A stretch of DNA of 53,916 nucleotides, from positions 1-53,916 of the forward strand of contig NYZE01000053.1 in NCBI GenBank assembly GCA_002685965.1, written 5' to 3'. This DNA is from Planctomycetota bacterium. GTDB taxonomy: Bacteria > Planctomycetota > UBA1135 > GCA-002748355. The position numbers and the translations under genes are program-made. Under the pieces are notes generated by a model. That model was not told the DNA's origin, made no database searches, and worked only from the letters and a program-made list of their open reading frames with translations. Below are positions 1-7,799 of this stretch, one piece after another (position 1 is the first letter of the stretch; every line of letters begins with the position of its first letter).

Positions 1-9
1 AAACGCTGC

Positions 10-2118
10 ATGAAGAGTCTCATTCTCGCTCCCCTGGCGGTCTGTGCCTGCGCGGCGCCGCCCTCGCCTCCGCCCGCTGGTGGTTTGCCCTGGAGCGCTC
101 CGGCGATCCAGGACAGCGTCTCGGTGCGGGACGGCCGCTCGCGCCGGCGGCTGGCGTTCGACGCGCTCCTGGACCGGCTGGCGCAAGTTGACGTGGTGTT
201 TCTCGGCGAGACCCACGACGACGAAACGACGCACCGCGTCGAGTTGGCCGTGCTCGATGGCTTGCTCGAGCGCCGCGCCGGGCGCGTCGTACTGGCGCTG
301 GAGATGTTCGAGCGCGACGTGCAGGATCGGCTCGATGCCTATCTGGCCGGGCGTATCGACGAGGCCGAGTTCCTCCGCACTGCCCGACCCTGGGGCAACT
401 ACCGCACGGCGTACCGCCCGCTGATCGAGCTCGCCAAGCGGAGCGGGATTCCAGTGGTCGCGTCGAACTTCCCGCGGCCGTTGCTCCGCCAGCTCGCCCG
501 CAAGGGCAAGGAAGTGCTCAACGCCGCGGAACCGGGGCACGCGCCGAAGCAGCTGTTCCCGAACACGCCGGCCTATTGGCGACGCACCGACAACGCCGTG
601 CGCAGTCATCGGCAGATGGCCCGCGGTGCTGCGGCCAAGGATCCCGAGCGGCTCTACACGACGCAGACGCTCTGGGACAACGCCATGGGCGAGGCGTGTG
701 CGCGGGCCTTGCGCGCGCACCCCGGGCACACCGTGCTCCACGTCAACGGCGGCTTTCACACCGCGCACTGGGATGGAACCGTGCGGCAGATGGCTTTGCG
801 CGCACCCAGTGCCAGCGTGGCGACGGTCGACATCGCGCCGAGCGCGCGTCCGCAAACGGCAGAGCTCGCCGGCAAGTCGAGTGCCGACTTCGTCGTGTTC
901 GCGGAGCGGCGGGCCAACGACCGGCGCAATGGGAGCTTCTCCGTCTGGGTGTCGCGCCGGCTGCGCTATCGCTTGCACGTGCCCAAGGGTGAGGGTCCTT
1001 GGCCTCTCCTGATCTGGTTGCCGGAAGACGGCCTGAATGCCGCCGACGGCGTCGCTCTGTGGCGGCGGCGCTTCGGCGACAAGGTCGCGATCGCGTCGCT
1101 CGAGGCGCCATACATCGAGACTGCCGACGATCTAGCCGAGGGTGGTCGCTGGTTCCGGGCGGACTCGTTCTACGACGATGTCGGGATGCTGCGTGGTGTC
1201 ATCGAGGACGTCTGGGCTCACGTCGTGCGTCACCACGCCATCGATGTCTACCGCGTTTGCCTGGCCGGTGTCGGCACCGGCGCGACGGTGGTTGGTGCCA
1301 CGGCATTGTGGAGCGATCGTCTAGGCGCGCACGCCGTTGCCATTGCGCCGCGGCGCTACCGCAAGATCGCCGACCTATCACTGCCGCTACCCGAGTTGCG
1401 CGATGCGCGCGACAAGGCACGCCCATCGTCGCTGACCGTCGTCGCCAACGAGGCGAGTCTGTCGTGGTGGCAGGGCGAGTGCGCCGCACACGCGGAGGTC
1501 GGGCTCGACAGTCGCGTGCGCGCGTGCGCCAGCGATGCCTGGCTCGACGAACTGGACCGGGAGAACGCGGTGCGCGTGGCCTTGTCATTGCCGTCGCGCC
1601 CGGCAGGCGACAAGCGCCGACACGTCGTTGCGACGAGCGTTCGCTCCCGCCATTGGGGACGCTTGCTCGCCGCGCAGCACCAGGCTGCAGGAGCGCTAGT
1701 GGCCGTGCTCGACACGGAACCAGTCACCGACGACTCGGAACCGATTCCGACGGATCCCGACCCGAGCAAGATGGGGTCGCGGCTGCCGCGCTGCCCTGGC
1801 GCCTTTGGCGGCACGACCGTCGTCGTCCTACCCGACTCCGCGTCTTCGGCGGAAGTCGAAGCGTGGGCGTCGTTGGAACGCGAGGACCCGATCCACAAGG
1901 GCAGTCCCTTTCACCGGCTACGCATCGCCGATGCAAAGCGTCCGCTTGCGAGCGTGCTGGAGAAGCTGCATGGCGAAAACCGCAAGAACGTCCTGATCGT
2001 ACCTGCCCTGTTCTGCGCTGACGGCACGACCATGCGTGCGCTCAGAAAGGTCGTGCGCGGCTTCGAAGACCGCATGACGCTGCGCTGGCGGCCTGGTCTC
2101 GGCGGTCTGGGTTCGTGA
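10..2118 (+). CDS. ChaN-like lipoprotein with degenerate hydrolase-like C-terminal half
   Basis: 702 aa. The N-terminus is a short lipoprotein-type signal (MKSLILAPLAVCACA, Cys12 or Cys14 as acylation site), so the protein is probably periplasmic and membrane-tethered. Residues about 60-280 match the ChaN/Tiki haem-binding-uptake family (FLGETHDD, then EMFERD and RPWGNYRTAYRPLIE), whose members bind haem or act in iron uptake. Residues about 310-480 look like an alpha/beta hydrolase fold, but the expected GxSxG elbow reads GVGTG, so a catalytic serine is not evident. The last 200 residues are not recognised. Ordinary ChaN proteins are about 300 aa, so this one is more than doubled. The start is the first ATG in the window and its upstream region is missing. 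The role in haem or iron handling is inferred from the family. Confidence 0.8.
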   Translation: MKSLILAPLAVCACAAPPSPPPAGGLPWSAPAIQDSVSVRDGRSRRRLAFDALLDRLAQVDVVFLGETHDDETTHRVELAVLDGLLERRAGRVVLALEMFERDVQDRLDAYLAGRIDEAEFLRTARPWGNYRTAYRPLIELAKRSGIPVVASNFPRPLLRQLARKGKEVLNAAEPGHAPKQLFPNTPAYWRRTDNAVRSHRQMARGAAAKDPERLYTTQTLWDNAMGEACARALRAHPGHTVLHVNGGFHTAHWDGTVRQMALRAPSASVATVDIAPSARPQTAELAGKSSADFVVFAERRANDRRNGSFSVWVSRRLRYRLHVPKGEGPWPLLIWLPEDGLNAADGVALWRRRFGDKVAIASLEAPYIETADDLAEGGRWFRADSFYDDVGMLRGVIEDVWAHVVRHHAIDVYRVCLAGVGTGATVVGATALWSDRLGAHAVAIAPRRYRKIADLSLPLPELRDARDKARPSSLTVVANEASLSWWQGECAAHAEVGLDSRVRACASDAWLDELDRENAVRVALSLPSRPAGDKRRHVVATSVRSRHWGRLLAAQHQAAGALVAVLDTEPVTDDSEPIPTDPDPSKMGSRLPRCPGAFGGTTVVVLPDSASSAEVEAWASLEREDPIHKGSPFHRLRIADAKRPLASVLEKLHGENRKNVLIVPALFCADGTTMRALRKVVRGFEDRMTLRWRPGLGGLGS

Positions 2119-2137
2119 CCGGCTGACCGGACCGGGC

Positions 2138-2167
2138 TTGCCAGGAGGGGCGTGGGTGGCCTAGCTT
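2138..2167 (+). promoter_or_regulatory. Promoter for the SelW-like selenoprotein gene
   Basis: TTGCCA (5/6 to the sigma-70 -35 consensus), an 18-nt spacer, then TAGCTT, which ends 6 nt before the ATG at 2174. A start site 6-7 nt after the -10 box would fall on or next to the start codon, so the transcript would be leaderless. Assignment is by eye. Confidence 0.45.
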
Positions 2168-2173
2168 TCCGCC

Positions 2174-2398
2174 ATGCACATCACGATCGAATACTGCGTT
2201 CTCTGAAACTACGAGCCGCAGGCGTCCAGTTTGGGCGCCGCGATTCGTGAGAAGCACGCGGATGCCGAGGTCGAGCTGATCGAGGGCGGCCGCGGCGACT
2301 TCGTCGTCAAGAACGATGGCGCCGAGCTCTGGAACAAGCGGGCGATGGGGGACGAGTTCCCCGAGAACGACGTGATCCTGGAGAAACTGGCTTCGTAG
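2174..2398 (+). CDS. SelW/Rdx-family selenoprotein (in-frame UGA = selenocysteine)
   Basis: 74 aa when the TGA at 2204-2206 is read as selenocysteine: it begins MHITIEYCVLUNYEPQA and ends with TAG. The CxxU motif (C8, U11) sits after the first beta strand and is followed by NYxPxA, the arrangement of the SelT/SelW/SelH (Rdx) thioredoxin-like family, which is thought to act in thiol redox reactions. The remainder (EVELIEGGRGDFVV, then a C-terminal helix) fits the 70-90 aa length of bacterial SelW-like proteins. The frame stays open for 63 codons after the TGA with coding-like GC-rich third positions. A hairpin at 2221-2239 fits a bacterial SECIS. An in-frame TAG 12 nt upstream leaves this ATG as the only reasonable start. 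No SD lies at the usual distance; the gene has its own -35/-10 and may be leaderless. The ORF track lacks it because of the TGA. SelA, SelB, SelC and SelD are not in this window. Confidence 0.92.
2221..2239 (+). promoter_or_regulatory. Predicted bacterial SECIS hairpin
   Basis: GGCGTCCA-GTT-TGGGCGCC forms an uninterrupted 8-bp stem (one G-U pair) with a 3-nt GUU loop inside the selW-like coding region. The loop starts 22 nt after the UGA, within the 16-37 nt typical of bacterial SECIS elements, and its first base is the G expected for SelB recognition. Confidence 0.8.
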
Positions 2399-2501
2399 CC
2401 GACGCGGGCGAGTGGGAGGGGACTCTCCGCTGGATGCGTCTGGCTGACCTGCTCGTTCGCCGGCCTCGACCAGAGGTTCGCCGGCGTCGAGGACGCGAAG
2501 A

Positions 2502-3893
2502 TCATTTCCGAGATCGTTTGATGCCGGTGGTCGACGTCGTTCGTTGGTCCGCGATGTCTGACGCGGTGGACAAACGAACCAGAGGTTTCGCACGCGCGAG
2601 CCGCGGGCTGACTGCTTCCGTGATGCGGACGCGCCAGACTTCGTTGCCGCGCGGACGATTGTCGTCCAACTCGACGCGGATGAAGGTACCGGTCAAGCCG
2701 CCGCGTGGGCCGGGCTTGTCTTCGACCAGCACATCCTGCTCGGTGCCGATGGATCGCTCGACGAAGGCCGCGCGCAGTTCGTCCTCGAGGGCGTGCATGG
2801 AGCGGCTGCGAGCCTGCTTGGTGGCCGGAACGACGTGTTCTGCCATGCGGGTCGCTGGCGTGCCCGAACGCTCCGAGTAGGTGAAGACGTGCAGATACGA
2901 GAGAGGGAGCGACGCGACCAGGTGCCTGCAGCTCTCGAACTCCTCCTCGGTCTCGCCGGGAAAGCCGACCATGACGTCGGCGCCGATGCCAGCTTCGGGG
3001 AAGCGCGACGCGATGCGCTCGATTACTCTGCGGTAGTCGGCAGCGTCGTAGGTCCGCCCCATGCGCCGTAACACCCGCGAGTCACCGTGCTGCAGCGGCA
3101 CGTGGAAGTGCGGGCAGAAGCTCGGCGAGGTGGCGATCACCTCCAGCAACGCATCACTCACCGTTGCGGGCTCGAGCGAGTTGAGGCGGTAGCGCAGTGG
3201 CAGCGAAAGCCCGTGCAGGGCACGCACGAGGTCGGCGAGTCGGTCGTCGCCGTCGAGGTCATGTCCCCAGCAGCCGGTGTTGACGCCAGTCAGCGCGACC
3301 TCTCGAAAGCCGCGCTCGGCGAGGTGCCGCGCTTCAGTAAGCACTGCGTCCGCCGCGCGACTCATGCTCGGCCCCCGCACGGACGGGATGATGCAATACG
3401 TACAGCGCTCATCGCAGCCGTCTTGGATCTTGAGCGTCGCGCGGGTGCGCAGACCGGGCGCCCCAGCGGCGCCGGCCCCATGAGCGAGGAAGCGCGTCGT
3501 GCGCGGTGCCTCACTGACCCAGAGGTCGCCACCGAGGCGGCGGTCATCGCGAAAGCGGAGGACGTGTTCGTAGAGATCGGCCTTCTCGCTGTTCCCGAGC
3601 ACAAGGTCGACACCGTCGAGCCCGCGTATGGCTGCAGGGTCACGTTGTGCGTAGCAGCCCGTGACCACGACGATGCCACCCTCGGGCTTGCGTCGGACCG
3701 CGCGCCGCGCGACTTTCCGCGATTCGGCGTCGGCCAGACCGGTCACCGTGCACGTGTTGATCACGTAGACGTCGGCCTCGTCGTCGAACGGCACGGACTG
3801 CCAGCCGGCACCGCGGAAGCGATCGTGCAGGCAGTCGATCTCACTGAAGTTGACGCGGCAGCCGAGGCTCTTGAACGCGACGCGTCCGCTCAT
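2502..3893 (-). CDS. mtaB: MtaB-type tRNA methylthiotransferase
   Basis: 463 aa, radical-SAM MiaB/RimO/MtaB family. The N-terminal UPF0004 domain shows LGCRVNFSE, INTCTVT and GCYAQRDP, supplying three Cys for the auxiliary [4Fe-4S] cluster. The radical-SAM motif CDERCTYC follows, and the C-terminal region resembles a TRAM domain. The LGCRVN start and overall order fit MtaB, which methylthiolates t6A to ms2t6A at position 37 of ANN-decoding tRNAs, better than MiaB. It lies 22 bp after the SGNH-like gene on the same strand and may be the third gene of the ilvE run. It converges on the selenoprotein gene. Confidence 0.88.
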   Translation of the reverse strand: MSGRVAFKSLGCRVNFSEIDCLHDRFRGAGWQSVPFDDEADVYVINTCTVTGLADAESRKVARRAVRRKPEGGIVVVTGCYAQRDPAAIRGLDGVDLVLGNSEKADLYEHVLRFRDDRRLGGDLWVSEAPRTTRFLAHGAGAAGAPGLRTRATLKIQDGCDERCTYCIIPSVRGPSMSRAADAVLTEARHLAERGFREVALTGVNTGCWGHDLDGDDRLADLVRALHGLSLPLRYRLNSLEPATVSDALLEVIATSPSFCPHFHVPLQHGDSRVLRRMGRTYDAADYRRVIERIASRFPEAGIGADVMVGFPGETEEEFESCRHLVASLPLSYLHVFTYSERSGTPATRMAEHVVPATKQARSRSMHALEDELRAAFVERSIGTEQDVLVEDKPGPRGGLTGTFIRVELDDNRPRGNEVWRVRITEAVSPRLARAKPLVRLSTASDIADQRTTSTTGIKRSRK

Positions 3894-3915
3894 GTCCGTG
3901 TAGGGAATGGCGGCT

Positions 3916-5052
3916 TCACTTGCACAAACCGAGGGTCAGCCCGTTCGTGAACGACAACCCGAGTGTCGCGCCCGAGTCGAGCGCGGCTGTCTGTACTTGC
4001 AGGAGTGCGCCGTGCAAACCGACGTCGTTCGGAATTGGCAGTGGCAGCTGGTGCGTGCCGTTGCCCGGACCAGAGCCCGAGGCCGCGCCGTAGAGCAGCA
4101 CCAGCGGGTTAGCCAGGATCGGGCCGGGTAGCTTGTCCAGCCCGAGCAGATACACGAGCGGGGCGCCGCCGAGCGTGGCCGACGTGCGTAGGCGAAAGTT
4201 CGCGTTGCCGACCTTGGGGAAGCCGGCCACTGGCTTGAGTACGGGCCAGTGCCCGCCGCTGCCCGTTGCGCCTCGACCGTACTCTTCGCTGTAGCAGCCT
4301 GTCAGTTCGCGCACGAGCAGGTTGTACCAGGCCTCGGCCATGAGCTTGTCGCCGGTGCTATTGGTGTGCGCGCGGTCGTTGGCGTAACAGCTCGGGAAGC
4401 AGCACCAGTGCAGGCCGTGCTGCTCCGGCCCGGGCTTGATCCAGCCCTTTTTTTGCTTGCCCGCCTCGACGAGGATGTGACCGACTGCCGGGTTCTCGAG
4501 CCAGGCCGACAGCGAGTTGCTCGGCTTGTATCGGTGCGCGCTGAAGTAGACCATCGCCGCACCCGTGCCGTTGGCGTGCAGGTGGTCGGCGATGCTCTGC
4601 AAGTTGCTCAAGAAGCGAACGAAGTTCGCGTCGGTCGTGTCTGCCTTGCGAATCGGGTAGGTCGCGTTGTTCGAGAACAGGCAAAGCGAGAGCATTGGGT
4701 GCGCTCGGCTCCGCAGCCGCGCATCGATGGTTCGGTAACCGCGTTGCGTTGGGTCGGCCCAGCGGAACGCTTCTTGGCCACCGATCCAGTTGTTGGTGAC
4801 GATGAACTTGACGCCTGCTAGTGGCGGTGCGGCGTCGAGCATCGGTTGCAGGAAGGTGTGGTAGCCGCGGTTCTCGCTGTGTCCGAAGATCTCGATCTGG
4901 ATCGTCTTCGCGGAGCCGAGGTCGACGATCCGCGGCGCCGCACTGTTGGTCCCGGCGAGCGGTGTTCCAGGTATCAGCGCACCGCAAACCGTAGGCTTGG
5001 TTTGTGCGGTTAGCGAAGTAGCCAACAACAACGGTGCGAGGCGGCGCAGCAT
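3916..5052 (-). CDS. Secreted SGNH-like protein with C-terminal planctomycete-type domain
   Basis: 378 aa from the ATG at 5052, two bases after the ilvE stop (the track start at 5073 lies inside ilvE). The signal peptide MLRRLAPLLLATSLTAQ predicts Gln at the mature N-terminus. The central 260 residues resemble an SGNH-type fold: an early GHSENRGY and a late DRAHTNSTGDKLMAEA like the DxxH block, but a clear GDSL serine block is not seen, so hydrolase activity is uncertain. The last about 95 residues (VGNANFRL...LPLPIPND...LQVQTAALD) form a beta-rich module that I recognise as recurrent at the C-termini of secreted planctomycete proteins; its function is unknown to me and it may serve surface attachment. 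Substrate unknown. Confidence 0.65.
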   Translation of the reverse strand: MLRRLAPLLLATSLTAQTKPTVCGALIPGTPLAGTNSAAPRIVDLGSAKTIQIEIFGHSENRGYHTFLQPMLDAAPPLAGVKFIVTNNWIGGQEAFRWADPTQRGYRTIDARLRSRAHPMLSLCLFSNNATYPIRKADTTDANFVRFLSNLQSIADHLHANGTGAAMVYFSAHRYKPSNSLSAWLENPAVGHILVEAGKQKKGWIKPGPEQHGLHWCCFPSCYANDRAHTNSTGDKLMAEAWYNLLVRELTGCYSEEYGRGATGSGGHWPVLKPVAGFPKVGNANFRLRTSATLGGAPLVYLLGLDKLPGPILANPLVLLYGAASGSGPGNGTHQLPLPIPNDVGLHGALLQVQTAALDSGATLGLSFTNGLTLGLCK

Positions 5053-5054
5053 GG

Positions 5055-5975
5055 TCAGAGCTTCGTGATCCACTCGGCAGCTCGTTCGTGGTCGCCACGC
5101 ACCAGGTTGAGATAGGCCGGCTGCAGTTTCTTCGTGATCGGGCCCGGGCTGGTCGGCAGATCGCGGTCGTCGACCCGTCGAATGGGGGTCAGTTCGGCCG
5201 CGGTGCCGGTCAAGAACGCTTCGTCGCAGTAGTACATCGAGCTGCGTCCGAACCTGCGCAGTTCGACGGGAATGCCATAGTCTTGCGCCAGTTGAAGGAT
5301 CGTGTCGCGCGTGATGCCGTGCAGGATGGCAGCCTCGTCCGGAGCGGTCATGAGCGCGCCGTCCTTGCCAATGAACAGGTTCTCGCCCGATGCTTCGGAT
5401 ACGAAGCCGTCGCGGTCGAGCAGGATCGCTTCGTCGATGCCGAGTGCCTTCACCTGCCGCTTTGCCATGAAGGATGTCACGTATTGCCCGGTGACCTTGG
5501 CGCGAATCGCGACCGAGTTCGGCGTCGACCTCTCATAGCTCGTCATCAGGCAGTGGATGCCGTTGCGTAGTCCGTCGTCCCCCAGATACGCACCCCATTC
5601 CCACACCGCGATCATCGTCATGACGGGGTTGCCGCCGCCGGCCAATCCCATCTCACCCTCGTCCAGCCATACCAGCGGTCGGATGTAGCACTCCTGGAAG
5701 TCGTTGGCGCGAATGACCTCCAGCGTCGCATCGCACAGATGGTCGATATTCCACGGCACGTTGATACCGAGCACGCACGCGGATTCGAGCAGTCGTTCCA
5801 TGTGCGCGCGCAGGCGGAACACGCCACCGCGACCGCTGCCGTTCTGCCGGTAGCAACGGATGCCCTCGAAGACGCCTGTCCCGTAGTGGAGGGTGTGGCT
5901 CAGCGCCGAGACGCGCACCTCCTGCACGGGCAGGATCTCGCCGTTGAGCCAAGCGAGAGTCTGGATCGAGGTCAT
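5055..5975 (-). CDS. ilvE: Branched-chain amino acid aminotransferase
   Basis: 306 aa, fold-type IV PLP aminotransferase of standard length. It shows SHTLHYGTGVFEGIR near the N-terminus, the PLP lysine at about K160 (RAKVTGQYV), EASGENLF, and the cofactor-phosphate loop LTGTAAELTPI. It catalyses the last step of valine, leucine and isoleucine synthesis with glutamate, in the cytoplasm. The start at 5975 has GGAG about 9 nt upstream. It heads a minus-strand run with the SGNH-like gene and possibly mtaB. No other branched-chain synthesis genes are nearby. Confidence 0.93.
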   Translation of the reverse strand: MTSIQTLAWLNGEILPVQEVRVSALSHTLHYGTGVFEGIRCYRQNGSGRGGVFRLRAHMERLLESACVLGINVPWNIDHLCDATLEVIRANDFQECYIRPLVWLDEGEMGLAGGGNPVMTMIAVWEWGAYLGDDGLRNGIHCLMTSYERSTPNSVAIRAKVTGQYVTSFMAKRQVKALGIDEAILLDRDGFVSEASGENLFIGKDGALMTAPDEAAILHGITRDTILQLAQDYGIPVELRRFGRSSMYYCDEAFLTGTAAELTPIRRVDDRDLPTSPGPITKKLQPAYLNLVRGDHERAAEWITKL

Positions 5976-6305
5976 GTGTGGGCTCCGGTTCGTTGGGGCT
6001 TCGCCGGGTCCACCAGGATCCGGTCATATCACGATAGAGCCGGCGTCATCGACCCGTGCTGCGCAAACTAGTAAGGCCGCCAGCCTCCCTGGTCAATTAT
6101 CCGGTTTGGCTCCACTCTTGGGTGGTGCCATGGGAACCGCGGGGAAGGCTGTTCGGCGCCGCAGAGGGCTGCCGGACCGGCCGGGCAGATCACGCGGCGG
6201 GAGTGATTCTCGAGTCTGCTCTTGAGAGGGCCTGGACGAGGTTGGTCCCTGGCTCCGTCACGGCGACCGAGTCTACGTGCCGCGCTTGGATCGCGCGCCG
6301 GCCCG
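5976..6305. other. Non-coding 330-bp region upstream of ilvE
   Basis: No convincing gene here; the short track ORFs (for example 6056-6322) have no recognisable domain or RBS. Apart from a weak ilvE promoter candidate I see no RNA gene or repeat. Confidence 0.5.
6068..6096 (-). promoter_or_regulatory. Candidate ilvE promoter
   Basis: Minus strand TTGACC (5/6), a 17-nt spacer, then TACTAG (3/6), about 90 nt before the ilvE start. The -10 is poor, so this is tentative. Confidence 0.25.
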
Positions 6306-7799
6306 CTACAAGTAGTTCATGAGAGTGCCAACGCTGCGAACAACAACGTCGGCGTCGACATCGGCGAACTCGTAGTCGCTTCGAGTGGTTTCGCCCGACA
6401 GGACGAGAACCGAGGTCAGGCGTGGGTCTGCACCGAGCGCGATGTCGGTGTAGAGGCGGTCGCCGATGACGACTGCGTCTTCTAGTGCGATCCCTGCGGC
6501 CTCGAGGACACCGGTGATGAAGTCGGGGTCCGGTTTGCCGAAGGTCCGCAGCGGCATCTGACCGGTGGTCATCTCGACGACCTTCATGAAGGTTCCGATG
6601 TCGGGCAGGTCGCCGTGCGGCGTCGGGCAGACGACGTCGAGATGCGTTGCGTAGTACGGGATGCCTGAGCGCACGAGCGAGGTCAGCTTCCCCAGCTTGG
6701 CAAAGGTCAGGTCCGTGTCGTACGTGAGCAGGCAAGCCTCGGGCGACTCTTCATCGAACTCGAAGCCCTCACTGCGGATGTAGTTCGACACCTCTTCGTT
6801 GGCGAGCCAATAGAGCCGCGTCAGCCTCTGCCGCTTCAAGTAGTGCAGCGCCGCTTGGATCGATACCAACACGTCGGCTTCTGAGACGTCGAAGCCGATG
6901 CGACGCAAGTTGCTGGCATGAGCGCCGGGGCTCCTCGAGGAGTTGTTGGTCAGAACGTAGACCTGTCGCCCCGTCGACTTGAGCCTCGAGAGGAAGCCCT
7001 CGGCCCCGTCGAGGATCGTGTCGGACAATGTCAGCGTGCCGTCGCGATCGACGAAGAAGACCTTCTTGTCGGCGAGCGAGGCGAGGCGCTCGTTGAACAT
7101 CAGCTCAGCTTCGGCCAAGTCGTCGTAGGTGTCGATCTCGTACCATCGGGCCTCGCCGATCTCACACGGCGTTGCCGTGAGCTCGCCGGAGCGGAACAGG
7201 TTGTCGAGCATGCGCTCGGTCCACTGGTTGCGATCGCCGCTGCCAATGATCCGTTCGAGTTCACCGACGACCCGGGTCAGGCCGACCGCATCGAGGCGGT
7301 AGGCATCGGTCGAGCGGCCCCACGACTCGGTGGCGCCGTATGTCTTCGAGATCCCGGAGATGCGGCCGTCCTCGACGAGCACCTTCATCGACTCCTCGTC
7401 CCAGGTGCCGCGATCGACGGCGACCGCCGAGCCTGTCATGGCGGCCAGGCCGGCGATCAGGTCGCTATCGAAGACAACGTCACCGTTCATCAGCAAGACG
7501 TCGCCCGTGAGGTGTTCGCGGGCGAGCCACAGGCTGAACATGTTGTTGGTCGAATCGTACTCGTTGTTGACGACGAAGGAGATGTCGAGGTTGGGGTGAG
7601 CGGTTGCGCAGTAATCGCGCACTTGCTCGGCGCGATAGCCGACCACGATCGCGACCTCTGTGATGCCGTTGCCGGCGAGCGCGTCGAGCAAGTGGCCGAG
7701 GATCGGCTTGCCAACGACCCTTACGAGCGTCTTGGGCTTGTCGTCGGTGATCGGCCGCAGGCGCGAGCCGACGCCGGCCGCGAGGATGATTGCTTTCAT
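6306..7799 (-). CDS. Sugar/polyol-phosphate nucleotidyltransferase fused to HAD-IIA phosphatase
   Basis: 497 aa from the ATG at 7799; the track start at 8051 lies inside the preceding gene. Residues 1-240 are a nucleotidyltransferase (AAGVGSRLRPITDDKPK, the GxGxRLxPxT...PK signature) of the LicC/RfbA-like type. Residues about 250-497 are a NagD-like HAD phosphatase: motif I DRDGTL, motif II TNNSS, motif III lysine in GKPDPDF, motif IV GDRLYTDI. The ATG overlaps the stop of the gpsA-like gene by 4 bp, so the two are translationally coupled. A dehydrogenase plus nucleotidyltransferase plus phosphatase would suit making a nucleotide-activated glycerol-type unit for surface glycan. The nucleotide and acceptor cannot be told from the sequence. 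Confidence 0.82.
   Translation of the reverse strand: MKAIILAAGVGSRLRPITDDKPKTLVRVVGKPILGHLLDALAGNGITEVAIVVGYRAEQVRDYCATAHPNLDISFVVNNEYDSTNNMFSLWLAREHLTGDVLLMNGDVVFDSDLIAGLAAMTGSAVAVDRGTWDEESMKVLVEDGRISGISKTYGATESWGRSTDAYRLDAVGLTRVVGELERIIGSGDRNQWTERMLDNLFRSGELTATPCEIGEARWYEIDTYDDLAEAELMFNERLASLADKKVFFVDRDGTLTLSDTILDGAEGFLSRLKSTGRQVYVLTNNSSRSPGAHASNLRRIGFDVSEADVLVSIQAALHYLKRQRLTRLYWLANEEVSNYIRSEGFEFDEESPEACLLTYDTDLTFAKLGKLTSLVRSGIPYYATHLDVVCPTPHGDLPDIGTFMKVVEMTTGQMPLRTFGKPDPDFITGVLEAAGIALEDAVVIGDRLYTDIALGADPRLTSVLVLSGETTRSDYEFADVDADVVVRSVGTLMNYL

Noticed and set aside
2399-2501. Possible extension of the selenoprotein
   Set aside because: A TAG ends the frame at 2398 at the length expected for SelW-like proteins.
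5976-6305. Possible tRNA or riboswitch upstream of ilvE
   Set aside because: No cloverleaf, T-loop sequence or T-box-like motif could be found by eye.
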